DNA of 64,000 bases from JAHQVI01 sp050330195 (GCA_050330195.1 JBHJOB010000006.1:1-64000), one strand, 5' to 3'; shown: positions 52,056 to 61,421, numbered from the stretch's first letter. Made by a program: numbers and translations. The notes: generated from the sequence alone by a model not told the origin.

Positions 52056-53368
52056 AGATCGGTTGGGTCACTCCAATTCACCATGCTTCCGCTATTGGCC
52101 GGTCCGGCATCGGCATTGCGGAAGCGATCGCGAAGGCCGGCGTGGAGGTCGATATCCTGCGCAGCGAACGTGATCGGCTTCTCAAGGAACAGCGCCTTCC
52201 AACACGATTGAACATCCATTCGCTCGCCGCGATGCGGAACTACGCTGCCTTGGAGGCCTATGATCTGCTCGTTTACAATATCGGAGACAATGCGGATTTT
52301 CATCTGCATGCCGTATCCGCACTGATGCAGGTTCCGGGGGTGTGCATCTTCCATGACTTGCTGATCCTGAATCTCTTCACCGGATGGATGGCCGAAAATA
52401 ACCGGACGAGCGGCATTCCATCGGCGATTGACGACATCTACGGCGCAGGCGCCTATTCGCCCGCCACACCGGGCGCATGCTATCTGACAAGGGCGGTAAA
52501 CGATTTTCCCATGCTGGAATGGCTTGCCCCGCGTGCACTGGCGGCGGTTGCCCATGGACGACACTATCTGTCTCGCCTCAGGGAAAGTTGCCCCGGACCG
52601 GTTCGGCACATCCCGCTCGCCTACGATCTGCCGGCTGAAATTCCGCCGCCTTCTCACCGGAGCCAAGGCGACGAGTTGCGGCTCACCACCATCGGCCACA
52701 TCAACCGCAACAAGCTGTGTGCCGAAGTCATCAGGGCAATCGGCGCAACGGCGGTCTTGCGCAAGCGATGCTGCTACCGGCTTGCCGGACCGATATCGGA
52801 CGAGATGCGCCAGGACCTTGCCGGACTAGCCGAAAGACTGGGCGTCAAACTTCATATTGCCGGCGCAGTTTCAAAATCCGGTCTGGCCAGAGAAATTGAA
52901 GATGCGGACATAATGGTATGCCTGCGAAATCCGGTGCTCGAAGGAGCGTCGGCATCCGCCATCGAGGCCATGCTCGCCGGGCGGCCGCTGGTCGTGATCG
53001 ATCATGGCTTCTACAGGGATCTGCCCGACGATCTGACCATCAAGCTTGCTCCTGATTTCACGATCGAGACGCTGTCGGAGCGGATTTGCTGGCTTGTCGA
53101 CCATCCCGACCAATGCCGGATGTTGGGCGAGCGGGCGGCAACATGGGCGCGCGACGCGTTCTCATTCGAGACCTATGCAAAATCCTTTATCGAACTTGCG
53201 GAAAAAGCCATTGAGAGCAAGCCTTTGCTCGGACTCGCCGCGGATCTTGGCCGCGAGCTATCCGCTCTCGGCGTAAGACCGGACGATCCGGCAACGGCCC
53301 GAATAGCGCAAATGGTCTCAGCCCTGTTCTTACCCGGAGATACGTCGTGTCAGCCAAACCGAACATGA
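52052..53368 (+). CDS. glycosyltransferase, GT4-like, 438 aa
   Basis: The third glycosyltransferase of the cassette is longer than the first two and only distantly related. It opens MKIGWVTPIHHASAIGRSGI. The C-terminal half has RLTTIGHINRNKLCAEVI and LEGASASAIEAMLAGRPLVV, the nucleotide-sugar-binding part of GT-B folds. A C-terminal tail of about 40 residues has no match to the family core. ATG 52052 overlaps the previous stop, and its 3' end overlaps the FkbM gene by 22 bp. Confidence 0.78.
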   Translation: MKIGWVTPIHHASAIGRSGIGIAEAIAKAGVEVDILRSERDRLLKEQRLPTRLNIHSLAAMRNYAALEAYDLLVYNIGDNADFHLHAVSALMQVPGVCIFHDLLILNLFTGWMAENNRTSGIPSAIDDIYGAGAYSPATPGACYLTRAVNDFPMLEWLAPRALAAVAHGRHYLSRLRESCPGPVRHIPLAYDLPAEIPPPSHRSQGDELRLTTIGHINRNKLCAEVIRAIGATAVLRKRCCYRLAGPISDEMRQDLAGLAERLGVKLHIAGAVSKSGLAREIEDADIMVCLRNPVLEGASASAIEAMLAGRPLVVIDHGFYRDLPDDLTIKLAPDFTIETLSERICWLVDHPDQCRMLGERAATWARDAFSFETYAKSFIELAEKAIESKPLLGLAADLGRELSALGVRPDDPATARIAQMVSALFLPGDTSCQPNRT

Positions 53369-54525
53369 ATCATGGGAATGCCGACATCCGAATCGACATT
53401 GCAATGCAAGCTGCCATGACGGAGTCACGAACCGCGGCAGCCACGCCGTTTCAATATGCTCGCCCAGCGAAAAAGCCGCGTGGCATCAGAAAGGTCATGC
53501 GAGAAGTTGCGCGTCCGTTCAAACAGGCGCTACAGATCGTGAGGCAGTCCGATGGCGGATTTTCCGCGCCCCCACGAGAGACGGAATTCAGACGCCTTTC
53601 GGCAATGCTCGAAACCATGCAAGCGCCACGCCTGCGACAGATGAAAATACTGCAAGATCAGCAAGATGCAATTATCTCTTCAGTGAACGAAATGCGTCAA
53701 GAGCAGGCGGCAATGCACCGCCGCTGCCAACGACAGCCGATCCCGACGGCCATCGGGTTTCAGCTCCTGCGCCTCGATGACCGCTATATGGCTCTGCCGG
53801 AAACAGATTTCGCGCTACTCGCGTATTTGATCGACACGCCTGTCTATGAGCCAGGCGTTGCCTCGGTGCTGCGCCAGTTTGCTGCCGGGGCAAACTATAT
53901 CATCGAAGTGGGCGCCAATATCGGAATACATACGGTCACGATGGCGCGAGAGATGCGATCAGGCGGAACGGTCCTCGCCCTCGAACCAACGCCCCTGACA
54001 TTCAAGGCGTTGCAGATCAGTTTGACCCTCAACGGCATCAGTTCGCGCGTCCACGCGCATCAAATCGCGAGCGGATCATCCGCTGGCTCGCAGCTTTTGT
54101 ATCTGCACCCTGTTTCGGGGCAGAATTCTCTCATCGCATGGCCGGAAGCAGGCGAAGATACGCTGTCTGTCGACGTATCTCCGCTCGATGATCTGGTTCC
54201 GCCAGGAACAGTCGTCGATCTCGTCAAGATTGACGCTGAAGGCGGCGAATATGACACCCTCAAGGGCATGGATCGCATCCTCGCCGAAAACCCCGATATT
54301 GTGATCGTTCTGGAGTTCTCCCACGTGCATTTCAGCCGTGCCGGCGTAATGCCGAGCCAATTGGTCCAATCGCTGGCGGATCGCAATTTATCGCCCTATC
54401 TGATTGATGAAGTGACCGGAAAACTCGGCCATTTCGATCTCGAAATGGTTTTGGCAAAGCCATCCGCCAACATCCTTTTTGGACGGCGCTCGACTCTCAA
54501 GATGGATTTGATGGACGGATCATGA
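53347..54525 (+). CDS. FkbM family methyltransferase
   Basis: This predicted SAM-dependent O-methyltransferase has 392 residues: an N-terminal region of about 150 residues with a charged, possibly coiled-coil segment (QMKILQDQQDAIISSVNEM), then the FkbM domain with the SAM-binding NYIIEVGANIGIHTVTMARE (about 182-201) and VVDLVKIDAEGGEYDTLKGM (about 293-312). It likely caps or decorates the glycan by methylation. The start is GTG 53347, inside the end of the previous gene; its stop overlaps the next ATG. Confidence 0.83.
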   Translation: MSAKPNMNHGNADIRIDIAMQAAMTESRTAAATPFQYARPAKKPRGIRKVMREVARPFKQALQIVRQSDGGFSAPPRETEFRRLSAMLETMQAPRLRQMKILQDQQDAIISSVNEMRQEQAAMHRRCQRQPIPTAIGFQLLRLDDRYMALPETDFALLAYLIDTPVYEPGVASVLRQFAAGANYIIEVGANIGIHTVTMAREMRSGGTVLALEPTPLTFKALQISLTLNGISSRVHAHQIASGSSAGSQLLYLHPVSGQNSLIAWPEAGEDTLSVDVSPLDDLVPPGTVVDLVKIDAEGGEYDTLKGMDRILAENPDIVIVLEFSHVHFSRAGVMPSQLVQSLADRNLSPYLIDEVTGKLGHFDLEMVLAKPSANILFGRRSTLKMDLMDGS

Positions 54526-55184
54526 TAGTCGCGTTTGGCTCGAGGCATGCGGCCTTCGTGATCATTGGGGCCGGCGGCCATGCAAGCGTGGTCACTGACC
54601 TGCTGCAGGTCATGGGCGTCGAGATCCGCGGGCTGACCGATCAGAGTAAAGCGCCGCAGCACGCAACGGTGCTCGATGCTCCGATCCTGGGGGATGACAG
54701 CGTGCTGCAACGGTTCGCGCCTTCGCAGCTATGCCTGGCGAACGGATTGGGCGTTCAGCCCCGTCTTCGGGAGGAAGACCCGCCGGATCCTGGAACCGCC
54801 CTGAGACGCCGTGTCTTCGAAAGGTTGAACGCCTCCGGTTACAGCTTTCCGCCGATCCGGCATCCAGGCGCCATTGTCGCCAGTTCCGCGACCGCCGGCG
54901 CCGGCTCCCAGATCATGGCCGGGACAGTCATCCAGTCACGCGCCGTCATTCATGAAAATGCCGTCATAAATACCGGCGCATCGGTCGATCACGACTGCAT
55001 CGTGCAGGCTCATGCGTTCATTGCGCCGGGGGTCATCGTCTGCGGCAGCGTCAAAATTGGCGCAGGCGCGCTCATCGGGGCGGGCGCGATACTCCTGCCC
55101 GGCGTCGAGATTGGCGAACATGCTCTCGTCGCGGCAGGAGCTGTTATCCGACACGATGTCGGCGACCGGGAATTTGCGGGATAG
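54522..55184 (+). CDS. NeuD/PglD-type sugar O/N-acetyltransferase
   Basis: This 220-residue protein has an N-terminal nucleotide-sugar-binding domain (AAFVIIGAGGHASVVTDLLQ) followed by a left-handed beta-helix of hexapeptide repeats (for example HPGAIVASSATAGAG, VIHENAVINTGASVDHDC, IGAGALIGAGAI and LPGVEIGEHALVAAGAVI). His in SVDHDC is the usual catalytic base. Enzymes of this type acetylate 4-amino sugars made by DegT aminotransferases, so it pairs with the first gene of the cassette. The start ATG 54522 lies in an ATGA overlap. Confidence 0.85.
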   Translation: MIVAFGSRHAAFVIIGAGGHASVVTDLLQVMGVEIRGLTDQSKAPQHATVLDAPILGDDSVLQRFAPSQLCLANGLGVQPRLREEDPPDPGTALRRRVFERLNASGYSFPPIRHPGAIVASSATAGAGSQIMAGTVIQSRAVIHENAVINTGASVDHDCIVQAHAFIAPGVIVCGSVKIGAGALIGAGAILLPGVEIGEHALVAAGAVIRHDVGDREFAG

Positions 55185-55338
55185 CTGTCCGCAATGTCCA
55201 AATCGAAGGACCACGGTTTTCCCGAATGGCTTGATAGCGCCGTTCAGGACGCGGCCGACGGGTGCATGCAACTATGGCCCAACCAAGACGCGCCACTTCG
55301 AACGAAAAGTCATGAAAAACTGAAAATCACGGTTCCAT

Positions 55339-55415
<77 letters not shown>

Positions 55416-55527
55416 ATCCTGAACATGAATGCGCCTTTCTCACCGTTTTTGCCGTCGAACGCAAGTCAAAATCGGAGATTTGCCTAACGTATCCGGAGAG
55501 ACCGCTCGTCCGGCACAACCAGGCGCC

Positions 55528-56298
55528 TCAGCCCGCAGCGGCGCGCTCATGCCCTGGCAGGCGCATCCGGGCCTCGATAAGCCGAAGCAGAAGAGTCAGC
55601 GTGCCCGACAGGACCAGATAGAGCACGATCGCGTAAAGGAAGATTTCAAGGCTGTAATTGCGGGCGAAGATCGTGCGGGTCTGTCCCATCAGGTCGAGCA
55701 CCGTGATGGTGGAGACGAGCGCGCTGCCTTTCAGCAGCAGGATGACCTCGTTCGAATAGGCCGGCCAGGATATGCGCAGCGCCTGCGGCAACACGATCCG
55801 GCGCATGGTCGTCCACCAGCCCATGCCCGCCGCTGTCGCCGCCTCAAGCTGCCCGCGCGGAACATTCACGATCCCGCCACGGAAGATCTCGGCGGAATAG
55901 GCGGAGGTATTGATGGTCAGCACGATCAGTCCGACCGTGTAGCCGTCGCGGAACAACGGCCAGAACGGCCCCAGCCCCTCCGCTCCGAGCGCGCCGAAAC
56001 CGAAATAGAACACCCATAGCTGGACCAGCAACGGGGTGCCGCGAAATACGTAGCTGTAAATATAGGCCGGGATACTGAGGATCGGCACGCGGGATGTCCG
56101 AGCCAGTGCGAAGGCGATCGCCAGAACGAAGCCGATCACCGTGGAGAGCGCCAGAAGTTCGATGCTGACGAAAAAGCCGTCAATGAAGCGCGGACAGAAC
56201 TCGGCGAACATCTTCGGCGAAACCGGCCTCAGCCCGGCGCAGACGGCGTCGGAAAGCCAGAGCTTGGCGTCGAAATAAGCCCTCATCACCCCGTTCAT
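55528..56298 (-). CDS. polar amino acid ABC transporter permease (HisM/OccM-like)
   Basis: This 256-residue permease of the polar amino-acid group (His/Arg/Lys/octopine type) has the HAAA core INTSAYSAEIFRGGIVNVPRG and QALRISWPAYSNEVILLLKG. It is last of four genes (ATPase, binding protein, two permeases) and overlaps the previous permease by 4 bp. The substrate is likely a basic amino acid or opine; not certain. Confidence 0.88.
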   Translation of the reverse strand: MNGVMRAYFDAKLWLSDAVCAGLRPVSPKMFAEFCPRFIDGFFVSIELLALSTVIGFVLAIAFALARTSRVPILSIPAYIYSYVFRGTPLLVQLWVFYFGFGALGAEGLGPFWPLFRDGYTVGLIVLTINTSAYSAEIFRGGIVNVPRGQLEAATAAGMGWWTTMRRIVLPQALRISWPAYSNEVILLLKGSALVSTITVLDLMGQTRTIFARNYSLEIFLYAIVLYLVLSGTLTLLLRLIEARMRLPGHERAAAG

Positions 56299-57002
56299 GT
56301 CGGCCTCGCCATGCCGCGTTGCGCCCGGCGTTCGAGCCGGTCGCGCATGATGTCGGAAAGTCCGGTCAGCACAAGATAGAGCGCGCCCGCCGCAAGATAG
56401 AACGTCAGCGGCGCGCGGGTGACTTCACTGGCGATCTTGGCCTGACGCAGAAGATCGTCAACGGCGATGACGGCTGCGAGCGAGGTGTCCTTCAGCAGCA
56501 CCATCCAGAGATTGCCGAGGCCGGGTATCGCGAAGCGCCACATTTGCGGCAGTCGCACACGCAAGAAGATCTGGCGGTCGGACATGCCACAGGCGATGCC
56601 CGCCTCGATCTGACCGCGCGGCACGGCCAGATAGGCGCCCCGGAAGACTTCCGCCGCATAGGCGCAGAAAATCGCGGCAAGGCCGATGACGGCGGCAAGA
56701 AAGCGTGGCATCTCGAAAGCCGTGGTAATACCCACAAGCTGGAGCGCGGACTGTATCACGCGCTCGCTGCCGAAATAGACCAGCAGCAGAATGAGAAACT
56801 CCGGCGTCGCCCTGATGAAGGCGGTGTAGGTCTCGGCAATGGCGCGCAAGGCCGCAAATCTGGACAGCTTGGCGCCCGCCAGCAGCAGGCCAAGAACGAG
56901 CCCGATTCCAAGAGCGCAGATTGCGAGCTGCAATGTGATCAGGCAACCGGCGAGCAGTTCGTCGCCCCACCCTGCATCGCCATAGCTCAGCAATTGCATC
57001 AT
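56295..57002 (-). CDS. polar amino acid ABC transporter permease (HisQ/OccQ-like)
   Basis: This 235-residue partner permease has core FCAYAAEVFRGAYLAVPRG and GMSDRQIFLRVRLPQMWRFA. It is separated from the binding-protein gene by 102 bp containing a hairpin, and its stop overlaps the next permease's ATG. Two ATG codons in a row at the start (57002 and 56999). Confidence 0.88.
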   Translation of the reverse strand: MMQLLSYGDAGWGDELLAGCLITLQLAICALGIGLVLGLLLAGAKLSRFAALRAIAETYTAFIRATPEFLILLLVYFGSERVIQSALQLVGITTAFEMPRFLAAVIGLAAIFCAYAAEVFRGAYLAVPRGQIEAGIACGMSDRQIFLRVRLPQMWRFAIPGLGNLWMVLLKDTSLAAVIAVDDLLRQAKIASEVTRAPLTFYLAAGALYLVLTGLSDIMRDRLERRAQRGMARPT

Positions 57003-57046
57003 CGAATACCAAAGCTCAAATTATCAATGCGAACAGGCCGATAGCA

Positions 57047-57077
57047 ATATGCCGCGCGGGTGATCCGCACGGCATAT
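57047..57077 (-). terminator. hairpin between binding-protein and permease genes
   Basis: The arms ATATGCCGCGCGG (57047-57059) and CCGCACGGCATAT (57065-57077) pair over 13 bp with a single mismatch and a 5-base loop. No T run follows, so it is more likely an RNA-stabilising or processing hairpin than a full terminator. Confidence 0.6.
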
Positions 57078-57104
57078 GCCAGTTTCCCTTAAGCAGGCAT
57101 CCCA

Positions 57105-57857
57105 TCAATAGATGTCGAACGGGAAATATTTCTCGTTGATTTCGGCGTATTTGCCGTTGTCACGGAGCGCCTTGAGGGCGGCGTTGAACTTATCGCGGAG
57201 ATCGTCCTCGCCCTTGCGGACGGCGATGCCGATCACGTCGTCAATATCGATCCGGTCACCGACGAATTCGTAATCGGCCTTGTCTTTCAGCCAGTCATGC
57301 GCGGGGTAGACGTCGGAGACGAGCGCGTCCAGGCGTCCGGCCTCAAGGTCGCTGTAAGCGGCGGTCTGCGTGTCGTAGAGCTTGACGGTCGAGCCACGGC
57401 CGAGATTGTCTTCGGCCCATGTCGCCGAAACGGTTGCGCGCTGAGCGCCTACTGTCTTGCCCTTCAGGTCGTCGGCGCCGGAAATGCCGCTGCCCTTCTT
57501 CGCGACCAAGCGCAGATAGTTGGAATAATAGCGGTCGGTAAAGTCGACCATTTCCTTGCGCTCGTCGGTGATCGACATGGATGCAACGATGGCGTCGTAT
57601 TTCTTGGCGACGAGACCGGGGATGATGCCGTCCCAGTCCTGCGCGACGATCTCGCATTCGGCCTTCATTTCCTCGCAAAGCGCCTTCGCGATCTCGACAT
57701 CGAAGCCGATCAGTTCGCCGCTTGCATCTTTCGCGTTGAACGGCGGGTAAGCGCCTTCCGTGGCGATCTTGATCGCATCCTGCGCGCTGGCGGCGGTCGC
57801 ACCGAACGCCATGCCGGCGGCGAGAACGCCAAGAGCGAGAAGTTTTCCTATACGCAT
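57105..57857 (-). CDS. polar amino acid ABC transporter periplasmic binding protein
   Basis: This 250-residue binding protein of the lysine/arginine/ornithine/octopine type has a signal peptide cleaved after ASAQ (about residue 26). IKIATEGAYPPFNAKDASGE and DYDAIVASMSITDERKEMVD-like segments are diagnostic. The start ATG 57857 follows GGAGG. It is second in the unit, after the ATPase gene. Confidence 0.88.
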   Translation of the reverse strand: MRIGKLLALGVLAAGMAFGATAASAQDAIKIATEGAYPPFNAKDASGELIGFDVEIAKALCEEMKAECEIVAQDWDGIIPGLVAKKYDAIVASMSITDERKEMVDFTDRYYSNYLRLVAKKGSGISGADDLKGKTVGAQRATVSATWAEDNLGRGSTVKLYDTQTAAYSDLEAGRLDALVSDVYPAHDWLKDKADYEFVGDRIDIDDVIGIAVRKGEDDLRDKFNAALKALRDNGKYAEINEKYFPFDIY

Positions 57858-57906
57858 ATCATGCCTCCATTTTTTGACGGTTTGTCGAATTACGGCGAAA
57901 GAGCGT

Positions 57907-58713
57907 TCATTGAATGACGCTCGATAGAAATTTCTGACAGGCTTCGGTTTTCGGCGCGGTGAACAACTCCGACGGCGGCCCTGCTTCGGCGATCTGCCCC
58001 TGATGCAGGAAGATTACCTTGTTGGAGACCTCGCGCACGAAGCTCATCTCATGGCTGACGACGAGCATGGTGCGCCCTTCCCCGGCGAGGTCGCGCATCA
58101 CTTTCAGCACCTCGCCGACGAGTTCGGGATCGAGCGCGGAGGTCGGCTCGTCGAACAGCAGGATCTTGGGCTCCATCGCCAGCGCGCGCGCAATCGCCGC
58201 GCGCTGCTGCTGGCCGCCGGAAAGCTGCGAGGGATAGTTGCCGCGCTTGTCCGCGATGCCGACACGTTCGAGCAGCGCCTCGGCCTTCTCGCGCGTCTCC
58301 GCCTTGCCGGCGCCCAGCACCTGCACCGGCGCTTCCATGACGTTTTCCAGGATCGTCATATGCGCCCACAGATTGAAATCCTGAAACACCATGGCGAGCC
58401 GGGCGCGCATCAGGCGAACCGCCTTCTTGTCGGTGACCTTCCGCCCCGGCTCGCCATCGTCGGAGAGCGGCAGGCGCACGCCGTCGATCCAGATGTCGCC
58501 CTTGTCGGGGATGGCCAGCAGATTGATGCAGCGCAGCAGCGTGCTCTTGCCCGAACCGGACGAACCGATCAGCGAGACGACCTGCTGCTCGTCGGCTTCG
58601 AGCGAAACACCCTTGAGGACATGAAGATCGCCAAAGCTTTTATGGAGTGCGTTGACGCTGAGGTAGGATCGCCGGGGATCGGCGGGTGGGGACGATCCAT
58701 TTTGTGGATCCAT
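57907..58713 (-). CDS. polar amino acid ABC transporter ATPase (HisP-like)
   Basis: This ATPase has 268 residues: Walker A GSSGSGKSTLLRC, a Q-loop at VFQDFNLWAHM, signature LSGGQQQRAAIARAL, Walker B ILLFDEPTSALDPEL and the switch His in VVSHEMSFV. The gene is first in the four-gene unit, an unusual but known order (ATPase before the binding protein). The N terminus has about 18 extra polar residues (MDPQNGSSPPADPRRS). Confidence 0.9.
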   Translation of the reverse strand: MDPQNGSSPPADPRRSYLSVNALHKSFGDLHVLKGVSLEADEQQVVSLIGSSGSGKSTLLRCINLLAIPDKGDIWIDGVRLPLSDDGEPGRKVTDKKAVRLMRARLAMVFQDFNLWAHMTILENVMEAPVQVLGAGKAETREKAEALLERVGIADKRGNYPSQLSGGQQQRAAIARALAMEPKILLFDEPTSALDPELVGEVLKVMRDLAGEGRTMLVVSHEMSFVREVSNKVIFLHQGQIAEAGPPSELFTAPKTEACQKFLSSVIQ

Positions 58714-58767
58714 GATCCGACCCTTGCGCTTTGAAACGCAGTTGACGTTGCTTGCGTGATCCTGACG

Positions 58768-58871
58768 CTAGAGCGCGATCCGGTAAACTGGATACCATAT
58801 TCCGGAAAATCGAGCTGGAAACAAACAGACGCGGATCAGGATCGTTTCCGTAAGAAGTGATCCTGATCTAA
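58768..58871 (+). repeat. dispersed palindromic repeat, copy 3 of 3
   Basis: The best-preserved copy. Hairpin ATCC-GGTAAACT-GGAT is at 58778-58793, and a second hairpin GGATCA/TGATCC spans about 58832-58864. It aligns by eye with 45208-45302 and with the minus strand of 7551-7650. It lies between the promoter side of the ATPase gene and the 3' end of the LysE gene. Confidence 0.7.
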
Positions 58872-58930
58872 CGTCATTTCATTATATCCCGCAAGCCTTT
58901 TTGGTAGCATGCGGCTGTTCCGGGTCACGA

Positions 58931-59560
58931 TCAGTAACTCCCCGGCGAGAGGCCAAGCAGAACGAGCCGCCATGCCAGCAGCCACATGATGCTGGCGATG
59001 ATGATGTCGAAGATCCGCCAGGCGCGTGGATTGCGGAACAGGGGCGCGAGGGCGCGGCCGCCATAGCCGAGCGAAAGGAACCAGACGAAGCTGGCGGCAA
59101 CCACGCCGGTGACGAACCAGAGCTGATCGCCGGGCGGGTAGCTAGCCGAAATGCCGCCGACGAGAACGACCGTGTCCAGGTAGACATACGGATTGAGCAG
59201 CGTCACGGCTGCCACGGTTGCAATCGCATGCCGCAGCGTTTGCGATCCGCCATTGCCTGCTTCCAGCCTGCCCGGCCGCATCGCCCGCATGACCGCCTGC
59301 AATCCGTACCAGAACAGAAAGGCGGCTCCACCGAACGCAATGACGCGCAGGGCCGTATCGGAGCCGTGCACCAGCGCGCCAAGCCCGAGCGCGCCCAGGG
59401 CAACCAGAAAGGCATCCACCGATGCGCAGAACGGCGCCACCGGCAGCACATGTCTCTTCATGAAGGCCTGCCGGAGCACGAAGACGTTCTGCGCGCCGAT
59501 GGCAACGATCAGACTGCCGCCCAGACCGAAGCCCTGGGCAGCAACGAACAATTTTTCCAC
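58931..59560 (-). CDS. LysE/ArgO family amino acid exporter
   Basis: This 209-residue inner-membrane exporter of basic amino acids has GAQNVFVLRQAFMKRH at about 22-37 and LLNPYVYLDTVVLVGG at about 120-135, the ArgO/LysE signatures, and about six membrane segments. It is on the same strand as the neighbouring basic-amino-acid importer but separated from it by the repeat. It is likely to export lysine or arginine. Confidence 0.85.
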   Translation of the reverse strand: MEKLFVAAQGFGLGGSLIVAIGAQNVFVLRQAFMKRHVLPVAPFCASVDAFLVALGALGLGALVHGSDTALRVIAFGGAAFLFWYGLQAVMRAMRPGRLEAGNGGSQTLRHAIATVAAVTLLNPYVYLDTVVLVGGISASYPPGDQLWFVTGVVAASFVWFLSLGYGGRALAPLFRNPRAWRIFDIIIASIMWLLAWRLVLLGLSPGSY

Positions 59561-59636
59561 GGGAGGAGCAACCGAAGCTAATGGACAGGACGTGATGAAA
59601 AGGCGGGCAGTGGAGCCGCCAGCCTGCCTTGGCCCC

Positions 59637-60242
59637 TTATAAGGCGGGAAGGGCTTTTGTCATCAAGATCCAGTTTTTACCCTTGGTGATCCAGCCTTCC
59701 GTCACGATTGGCCTCGTCGCAACCTTCCTGAAGCCGAACCGCTCGTAGAGGCGGATTGCATTCACATTGTCGTCTTCCGCAATCAGGCTGAGACCGGACT
59801 TCCCGGCCTCCCGGGCAAGCTGCTCGGCGGCTTCCAGAAGTCTCGTTCCAAGGCCCTTCCCGCGCGCATCGGGATAGGCGGCCAGCACGTTCACATACCA
59901 GGTGTCCGCCGCCATATTCTCCAGTTCCTGCAACGGAACGAGCATAGGAGGCATGGAGTCATGGTCGATCGGCTCCGGATTCTCCTCCTGCGGATAGCCG
60001 ATGAGGCAGGCGGCGCATCTGCCATCCAGCTCGGCGATAATCGCGTTACGATAGGAAAACGATCCCTCCTCGCGGCCAGCGCGTTCAACGCCTGCGTCGA
60101 GAGCCGTTTGTCCCGGCTCCTTGAGCTTGTCCCAGAAATAAAGCGCAAGACCGTAGCTGGCCTGGTCGGCCAGTTCCGCCAGCGCTCTTGCATCGCCTGG
60201 TCTCGCCAGCCGCAGCGGCGGTTTATGCTCGATCATAATCAA
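59637..60242 (-). CDS. GNAT family N-acetyltransferase
   Basis: This 201-residue acetyl-CoA-dependent acetyltransferase has the acetyl-CoA loop YPDARGKGLGTRLLEAAEQL (about 124-143) and the C-terminal NAIRLYERFGFRKVATRP. The N terminus has two nearby ATG codons (60242 and 60236). The substrate is unknown. Confidence 0.85.
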   Translation of the reverse strand: MIMIEHKPPLRLARPGDARALAELADQASYGLALYFWDKLKEPGQTALDAGVERAGREEGSFSYRNAIIAELDGRCAACLIGYPQEENPEPIDHDSMPPMLVPLQELENMAADTWYVNVLAAYPDARGKGLGTRLLEAAEQLAREAGKSGLSLIAEDDNVNAIRLYERFGFRKVATRPIVTEGWITKGKNWILMTKALPAL

Positions 60243-60277
60243 TGTCCTTGCTCGAAGGCCGAGGGAAAAGCGCGGCC

Positions 60278-61333
60278 TTAAAGCCGCGCTTCCAGCACCA
60301 TGTTGAAAGGATCTTTAAACACTGATGCGCAGCGTTTGAAGCCCCCTTCCCGGATCACTTCGCTGACACGCTCCTCGCCAGCCTGCGAGCCCAGAGCCAG
60401 ACCGACTTCCTGGGCCAGCGAACAGGGCACGCAGATCGAGGCGGAGGCGGCGTAGGAGAAGCGGCCAAGAGGATTGAGACGATCTTCAAGCCGGTCTTCG
60501 GCGGCAGGCTCCACGACCATCATCGTGCCGCCGGGCTTGAGCGCCCGCGCGATGTGCCTGCACGCGCCGACCGGATCGCCCATATCGTGCAGCGCGTCGA
60601 ATATCGTCACCAGATCGTAGTCCGTGCCGGGGAACTGCTTGGCTGCCGCGACCTCGAACGTGACATTCTGCACATTTTCCTCGCGGGCTCGGGCGCGCGC
60701 TTCCTCGATGGACGGCGCATGGAAGTCAAAGCCGACGAATTGCGAGTTCGGAAAGGCCTTCGCCATGATCAGGGTCGAGACGCCATGTCCGCAGCCAACA
60801 TCCGCAACCAGCGCTCCGACGCCAAGTTTTTCCGTCACGCCATCGAGCAAAGGCAGCCAGACGTCGATGAGATTGGCTTGATATGCAGGCTTGAAGAACT
60901 TCTCGACGCCGCAGAACAGGCAGCTGCAATGGTCGCCCCAGGCGACGCCACCGCCCGTCCTGAAGGCCTCCGTGAGCTTCGGCTCGCTGTCGTAGATCGC
61001 GCGCAGACCATGAAAACCGCCCGTGAGCAGATAAGGGCTGTCCTCTTCGCAGAATACGGCGACCTGCTCGGGCGACATGGAATAGGTATCGCTCGCGGGA
61101 TCGTAGTTCACATAGCCTGAAGCGGCCTGCGCCGGCAGCCATTCGCGGATGTAACGCTCGAACGTCCCGGTTTTCTCCGCCAGTTCTCGCGACGTCAGCG
61201 GGCCGGATTCACCGATCGCCCGGAACAATCCAAGCCGATCGCCGGTTATGACCAGAGCCGCATTGTAGGCGGCTCCAAGATCATTGATCATCGTGCCGAC
61301 CAACTCTTCAAGTTTTTCGCTGTCAATCGTCAT
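60278..61333 (-). CDS. class I SAM-dependent methyltransferase with winged-helix N terminus
   Basis: The 351-residue protein has an N-terminal winged-helix domain (LTSRELAEKTGTFERYIREW), followed by a Rossmann methyltransferase domain with the SAM loop LVADVGCGHGVSTLIM (about 173-188), VGFDFHAPSIEEAR, and DYDLVTIFDALHDMGDP. It resembles methyltransferases of the Rv2258c-like group; the substrate is unknown. It is divergent from the RND pump genes across a 224-bp gap containing a candidate operator. Confidence 0.83.
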   Translation of the reverse strand: MTIDSEKLEELVGTMINDLGAAYNAALVITGDRLGLFRAIGESGPLTSRELAEKTGTFERYIREWLPAQAASGYVNYDPASDTYSMSPEQVAVFCEEDSPYLLTGGFHGLRAIYDSEPKLTEAFRTGGGVAWGDHCSCLFCGVEKFFKPAYQANLIDVWLPLLDGVTEKLGVGALVADVGCGHGVSTLIMAKAFPNSQFVGFDFHAPSIEEARARAREENVQNVTFEVAAAKQFPGTDYDLVTIFDALHDMGDPVGACRHIARALKPGGTMMVVEPAAEDRLEDRLNPLGRFSYAASASICVPCSLAQEVGLALGSQAGEERVSEVIREGGFKRCASVFKDPFNMVLEARL

Positions 61334-61391
61334 TTTTTCACCTCTCCATTTTTCGATGGACGGTGAACACGCTGCAAAACGATTTTATTTG

Positions 61392-61421
61392 CTGCAGTGC
61401 AAGAAATTTGCCGCATTGCAG
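61392..61421 (+). promoter_or_regulatory. imperfect inverted repeat in the divergent methyltransferase/RND gap
   Basis: CTGCAGTGC (61392-61400) and GCATTGCAG (61413-61421) form a 9-bp inverted repeat with one mismatch and a 12-base centre. It lies between two divergent genes, a typical place for an operator of a pump regulator, though no regulator gene is seen here. Confidence 0.4.
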
